NCBI GenBank assembly: GCA_905178155.1
Contig: CAJINV010000024.1
Coordinates: 213,813 to 277,812 of the forward strand
Length of the DNA: 64,000 nucleotides
Source of the DNA: Amoebophrya sp. A120
Taxonomy: Eukaryota; Sar; Dinophyceae; Syndiniales; Amoebophryaceae
Direction of reading: 5' to 3'
The notes under the pieces were generated by a model, which saw only the letters and a program-made list of their open reading frames with translations, made no database searches and was not told where the DNA came from. Both the position numbers and the translations under genes were made by a program. Positions 1 through 11,520 of this stretch are shown here, piece by piece. Positions within the stretch are counted from its first letter, which is position 1; each line of letters opens with the position of its first letter.

Positions 1-240
1 GTTGTTGTTGAGTTGTTGTTGAGTTGTTGTTGAGTTGTTGTTGAGTTGTTGTCGAGTTGTTGTCGAGTTGTTGTTGAGTTGTTGTTGAGTTGTTGCTGAG
101 TTGTTGCTGAGTTGTTGTTGAGTTGTTGCTGAGTTGTTGCTGAGTTGTTGTTGAGTTGTTGCTGAGTTGTTGCTGAGTTGTTGTTGAGGTGTTGTTGAGG
201 TGTTGTTGAGTTGTTGTTGCGCTGTTGCTGAGTTGTTGTT
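1..240. repeat. 11-bp microsatellite (GTTGTTGTTGA)n
   Basis: About 20 head-to-tail copies of an 11-bp unit with single-base variants (GTTGTTGCTGA, GTTGTTGTCGA). The array runs off the left edge of the window. Confidence 0.95.
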
Positions 241-308
241 GTGTCGCGGGGGTCGCGGGGGTCGCGGGGGTCGCGGGGGTCGCGGGGGTCGCGGGGGTCG
301 CGGGGCTC
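241..308. repeat. 9-bp GC-rich tandem repeat
   Basis: About seven copies of the unit GTCGCGGGG directly abut the preceding 11-bp array. Both are simple-sequence DNA; the short reading frame through them is low complexity and not a credible gene. Confidence 0.9.
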
Positions 309-2140
309 GCGGAGTACTTCTGCGACCGCGAAATCAGGGTCACCAGATTAGCTTTGCTAAAAACAGCGCTGCGGCAAAAGCCGCGGCATTTTTAAAAATG
401 TTGCGCACCGAGCTGACCACAGCGCCCCGCCCTCGCCTCCCCCCGCATGACATGAGGAAGGGTCGTGGGATGACAAATCAAAACTAAGGGCTACCTGGTA
501 AACTTTTTTCCGCCTGGGGGCCGGATGAAAGGTTGCCCGGTTTCAGCCGCCAGCCCGTTCCAGCGATCCGCTGGAATGGGCTGCAGCTCGCATTGCGCAG
601 TATCTAGGAACAAGCCCGCTCCTGCTCGCATTGCGCAGTATCTAGGCTGGCGCTGGCACTAGTCTCGGTTTGCAAAGCAGCCTGTCTTTTTTCAACTTGC
701 GCTCCACAGCTTTTTCTTCTGCACTGCGTCTGAGCTGACGCGCGATCAAATTTTCGATTTGCAGCCTACCTCTTCGGTAGCTACTAGCCCTCTTGCATCA
801 ATGGATGAGTATAGTTCGTTTCCACGCTAACTCCTTAAATTCGTTTTCAAATATAGTGAGCCCATCTCGTGCTTACTATTCGCCCTGACCTCGCGGCGCA
901 GGCTCGAGTGATGTCTTGCCACGCTCGGTGACCATGATTGCCAGCAAAATCATTGTACAGTGTAACTTCAGTAAACTAAAAAACTAAAAGAGAGAGAAGA
1001 CTGTATTGATGATAGTATTTCGTAGCATGCGGTGCCTGCGACTGCTAATGCGTAAAACTTATAAATGTATTACTTTTTGTAAAATTTCTCCCCCAGCATG
1101 TTCAGCGTGAAAGCCACCACCACTTGACTACTTTATCTTCTCAGCTTCTTATCCGAGTAAACAGCTGGGTCGCTATCAGTGCTTTCCTATGTCATAAACT
1201 GTTGTCGTGGTCCCCCAAGCGAATCCATTTCTTCTGCCAATGCTTGTGGTACGCAGACACCAAAAACAACTTCTGCATTCGTCCTTCTCACCAAGGACCA
1301 CAACGTACTTCATGCATGACAAGCCCCTACAGAATCTAGCTGACAATCGGATACACGCTCGCTGATTTTCTCCGATTCCTCCAGTAACTTCGCCACCTTG
1401 TCGCGGCCGGAGTCAGCTTCCTGCTATCGTAGCAAAGAAAGACCTGAATCTCACGAACCCACCATACTGTTCAACTCATGCCTTCGTCCTAACAAATTAC
1501 GTTTACCTAGTATTGTTTCACCAACGCATCAAAGCCTGACTTCAAATTCAAAAATACAAGTTTTGCGTCAGCGCATAGTTGTACGTCTCCTGAACGTCTT
1601 ATGGTTCGGTCACTGGACATCTTTTCTTTGCTTCATCTCCACATGTTCTGTACCGATGCGGCATTCGGCGCCGGCGACGGAGTTTTGTTTATGGAATTGT
1701 CAAAGTCGTCTCAGCCAGAAAGGAGATTTTTCCACGACTACCTTTTTTAGTAAAAAAAACAAAGAAAAGTTCCCCTACTTAACATCACAAATTCGTCTAG
1801 GCATCGCCGCTAAATAAAACAGTCTGTCTGTCCAATGATCGAGAATACCGTGCACATACTATGAATTCATGACCTTCACTTTGACGATTTTCTCAGTGAC
1901 CGTCCCATACTCTTGTTTCCGGGCAAGGTGATGATCTTGGCCCTGTTGTATGTAATAAATGGCTTATGATTATCATGAAAAAACTAAATTTCATTTATTC
2001 ATGCATTATTTCATTTTCACAAAGAAAAAACAGCATGAAATACGTCACGGCGTCCTTCTTCCAGCTTTCAAAGTATCCCAGGGTAATCAAGATATGCAAG
2101 ACTGCAGCATTGGGGCAAAAAGACACCTGCAGTGAGAGTC
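309..2140. other. Gene-poor stretch, nothing recognised
   Basis: Reading frames here are short, differ in codon character from the recognised exons, and show no protein-like composition. No introner ends, RNA genes or long repeats were seen. Confidence 0.5.
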
Positions 2141-2144
2141 CAAC

Positions 2145-2348
2145 TTACTTACGATTACGTTTACGCACGGTTGTTGCTTTAAACTCTATCTCGTGTGCCG
2201 GGAAAATAGTAGATAAATGCTGAATCATGTTCCTTAGGTACGTTTCCGGTGCGACAAGGTCTGATTCTGACCTCTCATCATTATGATTATTGTCTTTTTG
2301 CGTAATGTACGGCCAGGATATTATGAAAGCAAAGTCTGCAGCTGTCAC
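2145..2348 (-). CDS. Possible single exon, unknown protein
   Basis: An open minus-strand frame of about 65 residues has balanced, protein-like composition (for example LRNMIQHLSTIFPAHEIEF). It runs into a good splice donor, GTAAGTAAG, at its 3' end near 2143-2150. This looks like an internal exon, but no partner exon was identified and the family is not recognised. The neighbouring 2409-2618 is open on both strands and could not be assigned. Confidence 0.3.
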   Translation of the reverse strand: MTAADFAFIISWPYITQKDNNHNDERSESDLVAPETYLRNMIQHLSTIFPAHEIEFKATTVRKRNRK

Positions 2349-3365
2349 ACGTGAATAAGCACCCGGTCTCGCAGCTGTTAGCTCCGGGAGCTGTGCCTGT
2401 TCGCACTAGTGGAACTGCCGAAGAGTCCTCGCGAGGCACAATTGCCAATCAGTGCTGACCAGAATGCAGCATTCGTACTTGGGCAAAATGTTGTGACGAG
2501 TGCGGTGAATGTGATCTGCCAGACTGCCACTTTCATATATCAGGAGCAGCAGCACGAGCACCCAGAATCCAAAAAAAACCTGCAATCATCTCCGGATAGT
2601 AAAGATGCAGTTCGTTGAGTGCTTCTGCACAGTCACAAAAACGCTGACCCTTGCCTTGCTGCTTACCTTACAAAAACGTCTATGAAGCAAGACCCTTACA
2701 CAAAAGTCGGTGTGTTGGTTCTTTAGAAGAAAAAACCACATGCAAGACATAGAAGACTAAATGCAAGTTGTTAAATTCGGATAATCCGCATCGAAAAAGC
2801 TTCTCCTCTTGTTTCGCCGCTCCGTACCTGCAACAGTTGCTGTTTTTTTATTTTTCGCAACCATCTTACGCGATCTTCTAAGCACACAGGCGGGGAGGGG
2901 AAATCAGTGCATCACATATCATGCGTACCAAGACACGGAGGGCCAGTGGATCTTTGTTCCCGACCTCTGCACTTGTGAATCACAGAGCCTGAGTGCATCG
3001 AAGCTCCCAGTTCTTACCTGCAAATTTTTTCCTACCTCTTGAATGAACACTTTGCATCTACTATATGTTTTGAAATGACCGTTACGTGGACTGTGTGGTC
3101 CTAAATCGATAGAAAATTCAGAACCTGCTTTTCGTCCGATCGGCCTTAGATTGCGGATCGTCGTCAGCTATCAAATTGAAAAGTCCACCACTCCACAGAA
3201 ACGACAGCAACCTGCTCTGCAGCAACCTGCTCTGCATATTCAGCAGCAACTTGGCCACCGGCTCTCCACCTCCCAGAAGAAGGGAATTACTAAGCGAATT
3301 TTCGTTCCAACCAGACATGCAAAAAGCCCGACCGCTCGTGTTTGCGTGCAACATACAATTGCTTG

Positions 3366-3960
3366 TTATTTTCTGGAGTGGAAATACTTTTCCAAGGTGA
3401 TGCCCTCCGCTCCTTGTTCACCTTCATTTTCATTGTCCACAGCCGGTGGCGGAGGCGGAGCAGCCATCATTTTCATCTTCATAGCTTTCTGACCCGTATG
3501 CATTGCAAATGTGCCCGGGATATGCCTTGCAACTCTTTCTGTGTCTGGACATAATGCGCTTCCTGCAGCAAGCAGCGATCTATGCATAGGCAGAAAAGGT
3601 AGAAGTATTTGTACTTGTGGACAAAGAGGACAGGATGTACAGAGCTCACTCTCATGCAGAGCAGTAGCATCAAAAGTGTCTCAAGTGTTCCAGACCCAGA
3701 AATACTTGCACTTGATAACGGAGACTCTGGGAAACCTAAACTCGCGTGTCGTCAACGCAGAACTTCCGTCTCACAGCAGGCCGGTGCGGAGCTGCAGCTC
3801 TGGCTATGTACCTATGCGAAGCCTTTTGGAGAACGCGATGGGATCTGCAGAAGAAGAAGCGACAGCAAAGTAGACCTCCCTTTCCAGAGTACCGGGACAT
3901 ACTTGCATTGGATAACCCATCTTCGCCATTTTGAAGAAACTATGCAGCGGCCGACAATTC
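3366..3960 (-). CDS. Possible 3' part of a minus-strand gene
   Basis: The terminal exon (3366-3496) reads Met/Lys-rich, then a five-proline run, then an acidic Gly/Glu stretch ending FHSRK and a TAA stop. Upstream, past an A-family introner at 3497-3717, a short open exon continues in a compatible frame. A second A-type terminus (TTGCATTGGATA at about 3903-3914) suggests another intron, with an exon reading FFKMAKMG beyond it. Product unknown. The model rests on frame continuity around the introner and is tentative. Confidence 0.3.
3497..3717. mobile_element. Introner, family A, diverged
   Basis: It starts TATGCATTGCAAATGTG and ends CCAGACCCAGAAATACTTGCACTTGATA, the inverted ends of family A with several substitutions. 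It is shorter than typical (221 versus about 262 bp). Flanks ACCCG and ACGGA share only part of a target duplication, which fits an old insertion. Confidence 0.6.
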
Positions 3961-3999
3961 GGCAGCGAGAGTGACAGGAGAGGAAAACTCAAACTACGA

Positions 4000-4887
4000 T
4001 GAAGTACACCTACTTCAAAGCAAAGTGTTCAAAACTCATATCTTTTCCATGTTTTAATATTTATAGTTCCCCAAAACTGATGATGCGCTCTTTCGGGCGC
4101 CACGTGTAAGTACTTAGAACGGCGTGGATTCGTGTAGCGACCTCTACAACTCCACCGCCCTCATGCCATAGTCTCTCGTCTAAGGCGCTCTGATGAAAAA
4201 TATTTCGGTTTCCCACGATGGATTCAGACTCTCGCGTGATAACGTTCGGTGACCTCACTACAACTCCAACCTCAAAGAAGAAGAACGAACACTGCGCAAA
4301 TATGAAAGATGTCAAAAAATGGCACTACCAAGCCGACAATAGTTAGAAGTGAACTGAAGTGAGAAGGAAGGTGGAGCTCAAGGTCAATACAAAGCAGAAC
4401 TCATTTAGAAATCAATATCGGCTCGTGCAATGCGGATCGCATTGAAGTACTTGTTTCGGAAGGCCTCGCTTACACGCAGCTTTGTGTCTTTTTCTTAAGT
4501 ACTCAATTACAATTTACTTGAGGTATATAACTTTGAATTCTCCGTTGCATAAACCGTTGCGCAAGTCTGACCTTCGCCAACAGGTTTCTAATCAAATGAA
4601 GAATTGGCACATCATCGGCCGAGCAATCGAGTCAAACATGGGCTGCAGCTGCAAGTCCTTCGACAACATAAACAAGATGTATCTACTTCTTCCTAGACTT
4701 GTTAACCTTTGTGTTCTTCAGATGATCCCTTTTTTGGTCTTCACCTCAAAGAACCACCATCGCCATGCAGCCCCTCGTGCTTGACCGCGGCTGCTAGTTG
4801 ACTCAGGGTCCTGGAATCAAGTAGCGGAGGGCGACAAAGCTGCGTCGCGCAACAGCAGCTCGGCTAAACTTTACACAGGAGCAAAGC
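4000..4887. other. Intergenic, nothing recognised
   Basis: No convincing exon, introner terminus or RNA gene was seen between the 3.4-4.0 kb gene and the 3' end of gene 1. Confidence 0.5.
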
Positions 4888-7800
4888 CTACGGCGACACG
4901 TAAAGAAGTATCCTCCGGAAAAGCACACCACCTATGATGAGGGTTTTTCGTAAAAACGAATTTTGTTCTTGTCCGTTCAGCATCACAAAATTTCTCGATG
5001 CCTCTCGTTCTCGCGCTCTGATCCCTTTTCCGCACTACAGCAAGGCAGGTTTTCACCCCACTTGCGGATCAGCATCACAAAGCTTTCATTCTTTCCGGGC
5101 GTTTATGTTTTCGAGGCTTACCCGCTGTACACAACAAATAACGATATGCAGCTTGCACTTTGTTTTTCCTTGTAGGGGCGTGCATCTCGGTAGGATAAGA
5201 ACCTGGGTCGGGTCGTCCTGCGTGGCCCCCGCACCGGTGATCTCCCCCTGCCTCTTTGTCTGGATCTGGTCCTGCAGCGCAGCGGCTGTTTGTCTGAAGG
5301 TTTCCATGTATCCAATGCAAATATGTCTGGGTCTAAAAATTTTTTTTGCTGATTTGTGGCCAATCCCAAAAACGCGAGCAACCATGGCCGTTATTTTTGG
5401 GACACTATGCAGGACCTATTCCGCATATACAAGACGCAGCTTTGCGACATATGCACGCTGCGGCGCTCTCGCAGAACAAGCATCGCAGGCTCTACAGGTA
5501 CCTAGAGCCACGCCAGACAAGAACCTCACATTCGCACTGCTATTCCAGACCAAGACTACAAATTTGTCGTGGATACGCCGTTCTCCTGCATTATTCTTCT
5601 TACCTCCTCCACCTGGGTTTTCGTGGCTAAGCCGTCCGGTTTATCGTAACGGAAAGACACACCTCTCCTTTTTACTCAGAGCCCGACTTGTATTGCGCTA
5701 TTTCTCAGAACTTGTTCACTCCGTCTGGTACGGGTGTTGCGAAAACTAGGCAGAGCAACCCAAGATCTTATTTCGCTCTACCAAGCGCTCCCTGCGATGG
5801 CTAAGAATGACTGCGGGGTAACTAAGTACCCAAGCGAAAAGGCAAACTACCTCGCCAATGCGGTGGGAAGCTGTAGCTTTGCTTTGTGCATACAACAAAC
5901 GAGTTGGAATTTTTCAACACTACCACTGCAAAGCCCCGCAATGCAAGTTTTTTCGTTTGAGGACGGCGGGGTGGTGTTTTCCTCTCGATAAAGCTGCTCC
6001 CGCACCCTCTTCGTCTCCTCTTGCACCCTGCTGACGTCGCTTTTCGTGGCCAGCTCGGCGACCTTCGCGCCTAGCTGCTCCGCGACGGCCTGCGAAATGA
6101 GCCGCTTCAACTCGTCGCGCTCCACCGTAATCTGGGACTCGGGCTTCCATCTGAGGCCGATCCACGACAGCGGAGACCACTCGAAGTCGAGCACCACGAG
6201 GTTCCCGAGCATGGCGACGAAGACGACGATCAGGACAATGAAGAATTTGCGCGAGGTGTCCTGAGTAAAAACGTACCCACACCAGAGTCAGGATGGGGAT
6301 TTTGCAACACAAACCTAGAAGGAGCTTTGTGAGTCACGCAAGACAAGTTGCGCCCTGCAGTGTAGTGCAGGTTAGCAAGAGCAGCCGCATCACAGATTCA
6401 TCTGCTCATCCTGTTCATAGCATCACAAATTCCAAAACACGATTGGCAATGGCTCTCATGGGGATGCGCATTGCAAGTCTTCCTGTTTGCAAATCTGCAT
6501 TACAACTCTGGTGTGGGGACGTTTTTACTCAGGATACGAGGTGAGGTTCCACAAGAACGCGGCGGTTGCTCCGTGCGCCGCGTTTTTCGCGTCCTCTCCG
6601 GCTTTGACGACCGCAGCAACCCCTGCGCTCTCCGCTGCGACCACTTTCGCCTTTCCGTCCTCAATATGCATATGCACACGCGTCTGGGTCTGGGAGACTG
6701 CTAGATTTGTCATGCTAGTCTGGCATGAACTTGAGCTCTGTAGTTGTCCTGCGTGGCCGCGAAAAGCTCCTCTTCGATCTGTCATCCAAATACGCACTTT
6801 ATTCTCATGCGGACTACACAACACAGACCCACGAAAACAGCTGTCATGCTCGACGGCGCATTTTCAATACAGCGTGCTTTCTTTTCACTGACATGCATCA
6901 CAAGTTCCCAAACGACCGGACATGTTTGCAGCTGATACTCTCCCGCTTTTTCCACTTCGCCTTTCCTGGCTTGTCCCTCCGCCGCCAACAGTTTGGTGCT
7001 CGTCTTATTCTGTGTAAAAACGCCCCCGCCCCATGGTCAGAGTGGGGATTCTGCTACACAAATCCACCAGGTTTGGCTGTCGAGCATGACAAGTTTAGGA
7101 TCGTAGTGTACTAGTCCTGTTTAGCTAGTGCACACGCATGACAAATTGACGTCCTTATCTTTGTTCCAGCACAGCGAGCTACTAGATACGCATTTAAAAC
7201 TGGCTCTCATGGGGCTGCGCATGAGAGACGTTTTAGGCCTGCAGATTTGCAGGACGACTCTGGGGAGAGAAAGTTTTTCCACAGAATACGTCTCCTGCAT
7301 TGCTTTGACCGCATTGGTTCCTGCGCTTGCGGCGGTCTTTAGTGCCTCGAGCCCTGTGTCCTGCGCTGTCACTACTGCCGTGATGCCTACATCCTATGCA
7401 TTGCAAATATGTCTGCGTCTACAAGCCTGTGATGCTATTTTCTGAATGGCGGGCGCACTGCAATACGCAGCCACGCATGACAAGTCTCTGGGCCCCCTTG
7501 TGTTTCGCTTTCCGCATGGCAAACTGCATTTTTGCATGACAGGCGGGAGGCCTTTTTGTTTTTCGTTCTTTTGCTGCTCACGCATATAGCATTACAGATT
7601 CAAAAGTCCTGCGGGACAAGCATATCAAACTTGCATTTTTCCAGACCCAGACATGTTTGCACTTGATACATCCTGCGCTGTCGCGACTGCGTCGGTGGCG
7701 GTCTGTTGCGCTGTTGCGACCGCACTGGTAGCAGCCGCCTGCGTCCTTTTCATATGCAAAAGCAAAAGTGCGAAGTGTGACCTTCTACTCAGACTGAAGC

Positions 7801-10772
7801 AGTGTAATCGCGGTAGCCGCATTGGCGATCCATGACCATAAAAGTAGAATACTGGTGGCGACGCAAGTGCCAGCAATACACGGAACGTTGAGTCGTGGTC
7901 TTCTGCACCTGTGCAGTCCACTCCCTCCCGCACAGATCCAAGTCCAACATAAGAAGTGTAAGTATGGTGTTCCACTTATGCGTTCCACTACGAAGATCAT
8001 ATTGAAAATAGTAGTCAAGTAAGTCAAGTAAACACACTTTTTTTTGTTCGATAGTCCACCAGCTGCTTGGCCTCGGTCTGCGCGGCTCGCACGACACTTT
8101 CTGCGTCGGTCTGCCTGGCCCGAATGTCGGCCAGCACCTCCCTCTTCGCCTTCGCCGCCTGTTCTTCAAACGTGCTCGACAGCTTCTCCAGTTCCGTCTT
8201 TGCGTGCTGCTGAAGGGCCGAAACCGCCGCTTCTGACGCTTTGTCGAGGTCCCCGAGACTTTCCTGCACCGTTTTTTCGATCTGTCCGGCCAGGGTTGCA
8301 CCCCGGACCTCGCCCTCGTGCTCGGGCGACGCGAGCCAGCCAGTTTGATGCAAGTGTAACTGGTGGCCACCGGCGGCAGGCGCATCCCCGACCGCGAACC
8401 CTGCATCCGCTTCTCCGGCCGTTGGTACCGCCGAGTGGTCCAATCCCGCGTGTTGAAGGTCCCGCTTCACCTCGAGGACGCACATGTCGATAAGAGATGT
8501 CATGGTATGGCGGAAAGTGGCTCGCAGACTGTCGCACACCCGGTCGTCGAAAGTGTCCGTAGGCAGCTTCACCGAGGTATCAACGGAAGACAAATGCATC
8601 TGGGTCAGGAGAGTGATGGCGCGACGTACTTGTGTTTACACAGACATCTGTGTAAAACTTCATCTTGCATCATGAGCTCCAATAAATGAAGTTGCAGCAC
8701 GCTTCTGGTTTTCTACAAAGATACGAGGTTAACAAATAATATTCGTATGCGGGACACCAGGCATGTCAAGACCTACGAAGAGGCTGTACTTTGCATGCGT
8801 AACCGCCCAAAAAAAAAGGATGACAATTATAGTAAGAACTGCACTTCTGCTCCAGAAGACCCAGTCGGAAAAAAATTTGCAGTGGATACGAGACGAGGTC
8901 CACCAACTCCTCCGGCACCGCGTTGGGAGCTCCATCAGACATTGAGGAGGAGGAACTACTAGTCCCCGCCCCGATCGGCGGACGACCGTTGTGGAGCGCG
9001 GCGACCGCTTCTATCAAAAGGAAAAGCCACCCTTTCCCATGTCGAGAACGAAATTTGTGATGCTGTATTTTTTGCGTCCACAAATCGGATTTGTGTTACT
9101 GGAGAGGACTGCAGGCCCCTACCGAGCATAAGACGAGCGCTTTTTGTCTAGGGGCTTAGCATGAAAAACCGCCTATCAGCATGAGCATGACAAACCGCCT
9201 GCATAAGGCGGCGGGGCCTGTGGAGTTGCCTTCTTGCAAGACAGATGCGATTGGTGGCCACATATCAGCAACACAAATTTTCGAAAACGCACCTGATCAA
9301 TATGGGGAGGGGGGATTTTTCCTTTTGATACCTTCCGCGTGCTTGATACTGGCTCGAATGCTCTGGTGCAGGTTGTCCAGGAGCGACTCGTAATCCGTCA
9401 GGTGGCCCGCGCACAACCGCCGGAACTTTTGGGCGAAAGTATTCGCTGCCTGCTCGATCGATGCGCTCCTGGTGTCGGTGTGCAAGTCCTCGAAAATAGC
9501 GCCCGCCCATCGATTGGAAATATGTGTGTGTGTGTCGGGAAAAATGCAAGCAACTTTGTCATGCACATTTTGCATGACCCAGCATCACAGATTTTGAAGT
9601 AAGGCTTTCTTGATACATCTACTAGTGCCCTTATTATGTCTTTGCGCATCATGATTAGACGTTCCCATACTGGAGTTCTTTTGCTGCTCATGCACATGCA
9701 ATACAGATTTCTATAGAATCCAAAGGCAGCATGACAACTTGCACTCTTCCAGACCCAGACAACTACATATGCGCAATGCATATTGCCGGATCTTCGCTTA
9801 TTGCTGCCCGCCGGTCTGCGATGGCCTGTACAGCGACTGCCACTCCCCGGTCCAAGTCGCGGAGCCGCGAAAGGCTACTGGTCACCTGAGACGATTCATG
9901 TAAGACTTTCTTCGATAACTCACCTTTTGTCTTACTCGTAGGAACTGAAATGGTTATTGCATTTGAGAACAAATAGATGAGGCGGGAAAAGAGCATAAGT
10001 ACTTAGTGTCGTCCGGCTATACAGTGTTGCGTATCCATTTCCACGACGGGCTAAATTTTTCTCATCTTTGGAAATCCTTTAAAAATGTACTTACGAGTTA
10101 GAGTACGTTCTCTGCCTGCAGTGTGTCCTTGACGGTATTGAAGTGGTCCCGAAACTTGCGGTCGTACCCCTGGAACCGGCGGTCGTACTTGGCCAGCACT
10201 TCCATCAGACTCTTGTACACGTTACCGTGAAACTGCAGTCTGCCGTCTCTTTCCTCATCGTCTGCGTCGATTACCGAGTCGCTTTCACTAGACCCGGCAT
10301 CTTCCCCCGTACTGAGATCCCACTTTTCGATGATGTCTTCCATCCGCTTCAACAGTTTGGACAACTCGGTCGCACTGTACGTGAGGAACTGGCCCGTCTC
10401 ACTTTTGACCGCCAAGGCCAAGCTGCCAGGTCCTTCGGTGTAAAACAACCGCTGCTCCTCCTCCTCGGCGACGGTTCGGGCGGCCCCTGGCTGCGAAACG
10501 GACGGCGAACCTGCGCCGGCGGAGGACCTCGCGACGCCCGCCTCGAAATCGATCGCGTCCCGCATGTCGCTCGCAGACCCCAAGTCGCGCACCAGGTTCG
10601 CGGCCTGCTGCTTCACCTGTATCGCTGCTTGCACCTCCGCGCGCGATGGCAGAGTCGAAGATGCGTTTACGTTGTCCAATGGCTGTCCCGCGTGCGACGA
10701 AGACGACGTTGAATTGGCGCCCGCAGAGGACGACTTCGATGTGGCAGCCGGGAGTTGTGCTGTGGACGACAT
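4888..10772 (-). CDS. Gene 1: single-pass membrane coiled-coil protein
   Basis: Proposed exons, 5' to 3' on the minus strand: 10104-10772, 9783-9944, 9331-9517, 8889-9011, 8054-8577, 7669-7752, 7289-7394, 6938-7005, 6537-6664, 5991-6256, 5576-5641, 5175-5308 and 4888-4908 (stop TAG). Together they give about 840 residues. The N-terminus (start MSSTAQLP) is Ser/Ala-rich. A helical region with an acidic Ser/Asp tract follows, then long Ala/Glu/Lys coiled coil. One hydrophobic helix (FFIVLIVVFVAMLGNLVVL) spans the junction at 6257-6536, and a short coiled-coil tail ends the protein. All introns after the first are introners, and removing each keeps frame. The first intron (about 9945-10103) is ordinary in type, but its donor (GTACTC or GTAAGT) is unresolved. 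An ATG upstream at 10904 would add a hydrophobic leader. Family not recognised; a membrane-anchored structural role is only an inference from composition. Confidence 0.6.
4909..5174. mobile_element. Introner, family C, diverged
   Basis: The left end TATCCTCCGGAAAAGC and right end TTTTTCCTTGTA resemble the C-family inverted ends. It lies before the last few codons of gene 1. No clear target duplication remains. Confidence 0.45.
5309..5575. mobile_element. Introner, family A
   Basis: It begins TATCCAATGCAAATATGTCT and ends with a degenerate copy of the A terminus. It separates two gene 1 coiled-coil exons; excision gives the in-frame junction QENGVETFRQ. The target duplication has decayed. Confidence 0.65.
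5642..5990. mobile_element. Introner, family C-like, diverged
   Basis: Ends TATCGTAACGGAAAGACAC and GTGGTGTTTTCCTCTCGATA are imperfect inverted repeats of C type. It lies between gene 1 exons at 5991-6256 and 5576-5641. Confidence 0.55.
6257..6536. mobile_element. Introner, family B, target duplication CGAGG
   Basis: Inverted ends TGTCCTGAGTAAAAACG and CGTTTTTACTCAGGATA are flanked by exact CGAGG copies at 6252-6256 and 6537-6541. Excision with one copy joins WNLTS to RKFFIVLIV in gene 1, directly before its membrane helix. Confidence 0.85.
6665..6937. mobile_element. Introner, family A
   Basis: It has a diverged A left end (GTCTGGGTCTGG near 6680) and a right end of ATGTTTGCAGCTGATA. Flanks share CTC. 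Excision restores the gene 1 frame (EKAGEDGKAK). Confidence 0.7.
7006..7288. mobile_element. Introner, family B, target duplication CGTCT
   Basis: It begins TATTCTGTGTAAAAACGC and ends TTTTTCCACAGAATA. Exact CGTCT copies flank it at 7001-7005 and 7289-7293. It lies within gene 1. Confidence 0.85.
7395..7668. mobile_element. Introner, family A, target duplication CATCC
   Basis: It begins TATGCATTGCAAATATGTCT and ends CATGTTTGCACTTGATA. Exact CATCC copies flank it at 7390-7394 and 7669-7673. Confidence 0.85.
7753..8053. mobile_element. Introner, C-like, diverged
   Basis: The ends (TATGCAAAAGCAAAAGTG and CACTTTTTTTTGTTCGATA) are weakly inverted and resemble C. It separates the long 8054-8577 exon from an Ala-rich exon of gene 1. 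Excision can be placed to give QLVKRTQA. Confidence 0.45.
8578..8888. mobile_element. Introner, family A, diverged interior
   Basis: It begins TATCAACGG followed by CATCTGGGTC and ends with AGACCCAGTC and TTTGCAGTGGATA. Flanks CGAGG and CGAGA match at 4 of 5 bases. Excision gives the gene 1 junction DLVSVKLPTD. Confidence 0.7.
9012..9330. mobile_element. Introner, family C (type example)
   Basis: Inverted ends TATCAAAAGGAAAAGCC and GGATTTTTCCTTTTGATA are flanked by GCTTC and CCTTC. Excision gives HAEAVAALHN in gene 1. It carries several internal CATGACAAA motifs shared with families A and B. Confidence 0.85.
9518..9782. mobile_element. Introner, family A, left end eroded
   Basis: The left terminus begins within the repeat (AAATATGTGTGTG), while the right side keeps CTTCCAGACCCAGAC and ends AATGCATA. 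It lies between gene 1 exons, and the frame is preserved across it (DPATNRWAG). Confidence 0.65.
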
Positions 10773-11177
10773 GACAACGAGAACGAACACTACAGGAACA
10801 GGATCGCAAAAATAATCAAAACCGCAGTATGTATAACGATCCTCAACGAAAATAAAAGTACCCGTGGACAACACCAATGCCAACCTAGATGTAGATAAGA
10901 ACAAGAAGCGAGTACTAGATCATAAAAGGGATCAACTCTTTCTGTTTTCTTCAACAACTACTGAAAGGTTACTTACATCAAGGGCAACAGAAAACTTCTT
11001 TTCTCGGGGTAGGGAGTCAGCTGCAGGTGGAGCGGATTAGATTCACAAAGACAGTGGACCAGGCGCACAACGCGGCGCCGTCACCATCGGTTTGATGAAG
11101 CCATCAAGAAGATCAATGACTGTGAACTATGAACAGAAAAAAACACGCCCGAGCTAAGGGAAAGTCAACTACCGCAA

Positions 11178-11520
11178 TTATTCCGAAAAAACGACAGCGA
11201 GAAAGCCGTACTGATGAACAGGAACAAACGAGATCTGCTTAATGCGCAGCGGCTCAGCAAAGGCAAGCACCATGCTTCTGCCTCTTCCATGACGCGAAGT
11301 GCACAATCGAAGCAATTCATTGCAGCTCGATGCCCGAGCGCGAGTAATGATCTCGTCCGGTGGTCCGAAAAAAAATCGAGCTTCGCTCACCCGAGCCTCA
11401 CTTTCAACCTCGAGCGAAACTCAATCTCCGCCGCAGCACGATGAATTAGATACACGCTTGCGAAAATTTTCTTGTGCAGCTTCTCGACCCAGTGCGGCAT
11501 CAACGAGACTTTTCTAAAAG
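11178..11520 (-). CDS. Possible two-exon fragment, unknown
   Basis: A basic, helical segment (PHWVEKLHKKIFASVYLIHR) ends at a plausible donor (AAA then GTGAGG, about 11395). A second open segment of about 65 residues, 11178-11386, lies in another frame (PPDEIITRARASSCNELLRL). Both are protein-like in composition, but the acceptor and the upstream part are not resolved. Function unknown. Confidence 0.3.

Noticed and set aside
6257-9330. CRISPR-like repeat-spacer array
   Set aside because: Spacing is irregular, repeats are 220-350-bp inverted-ended elements, and they lie in eukaryotic coding sequence.
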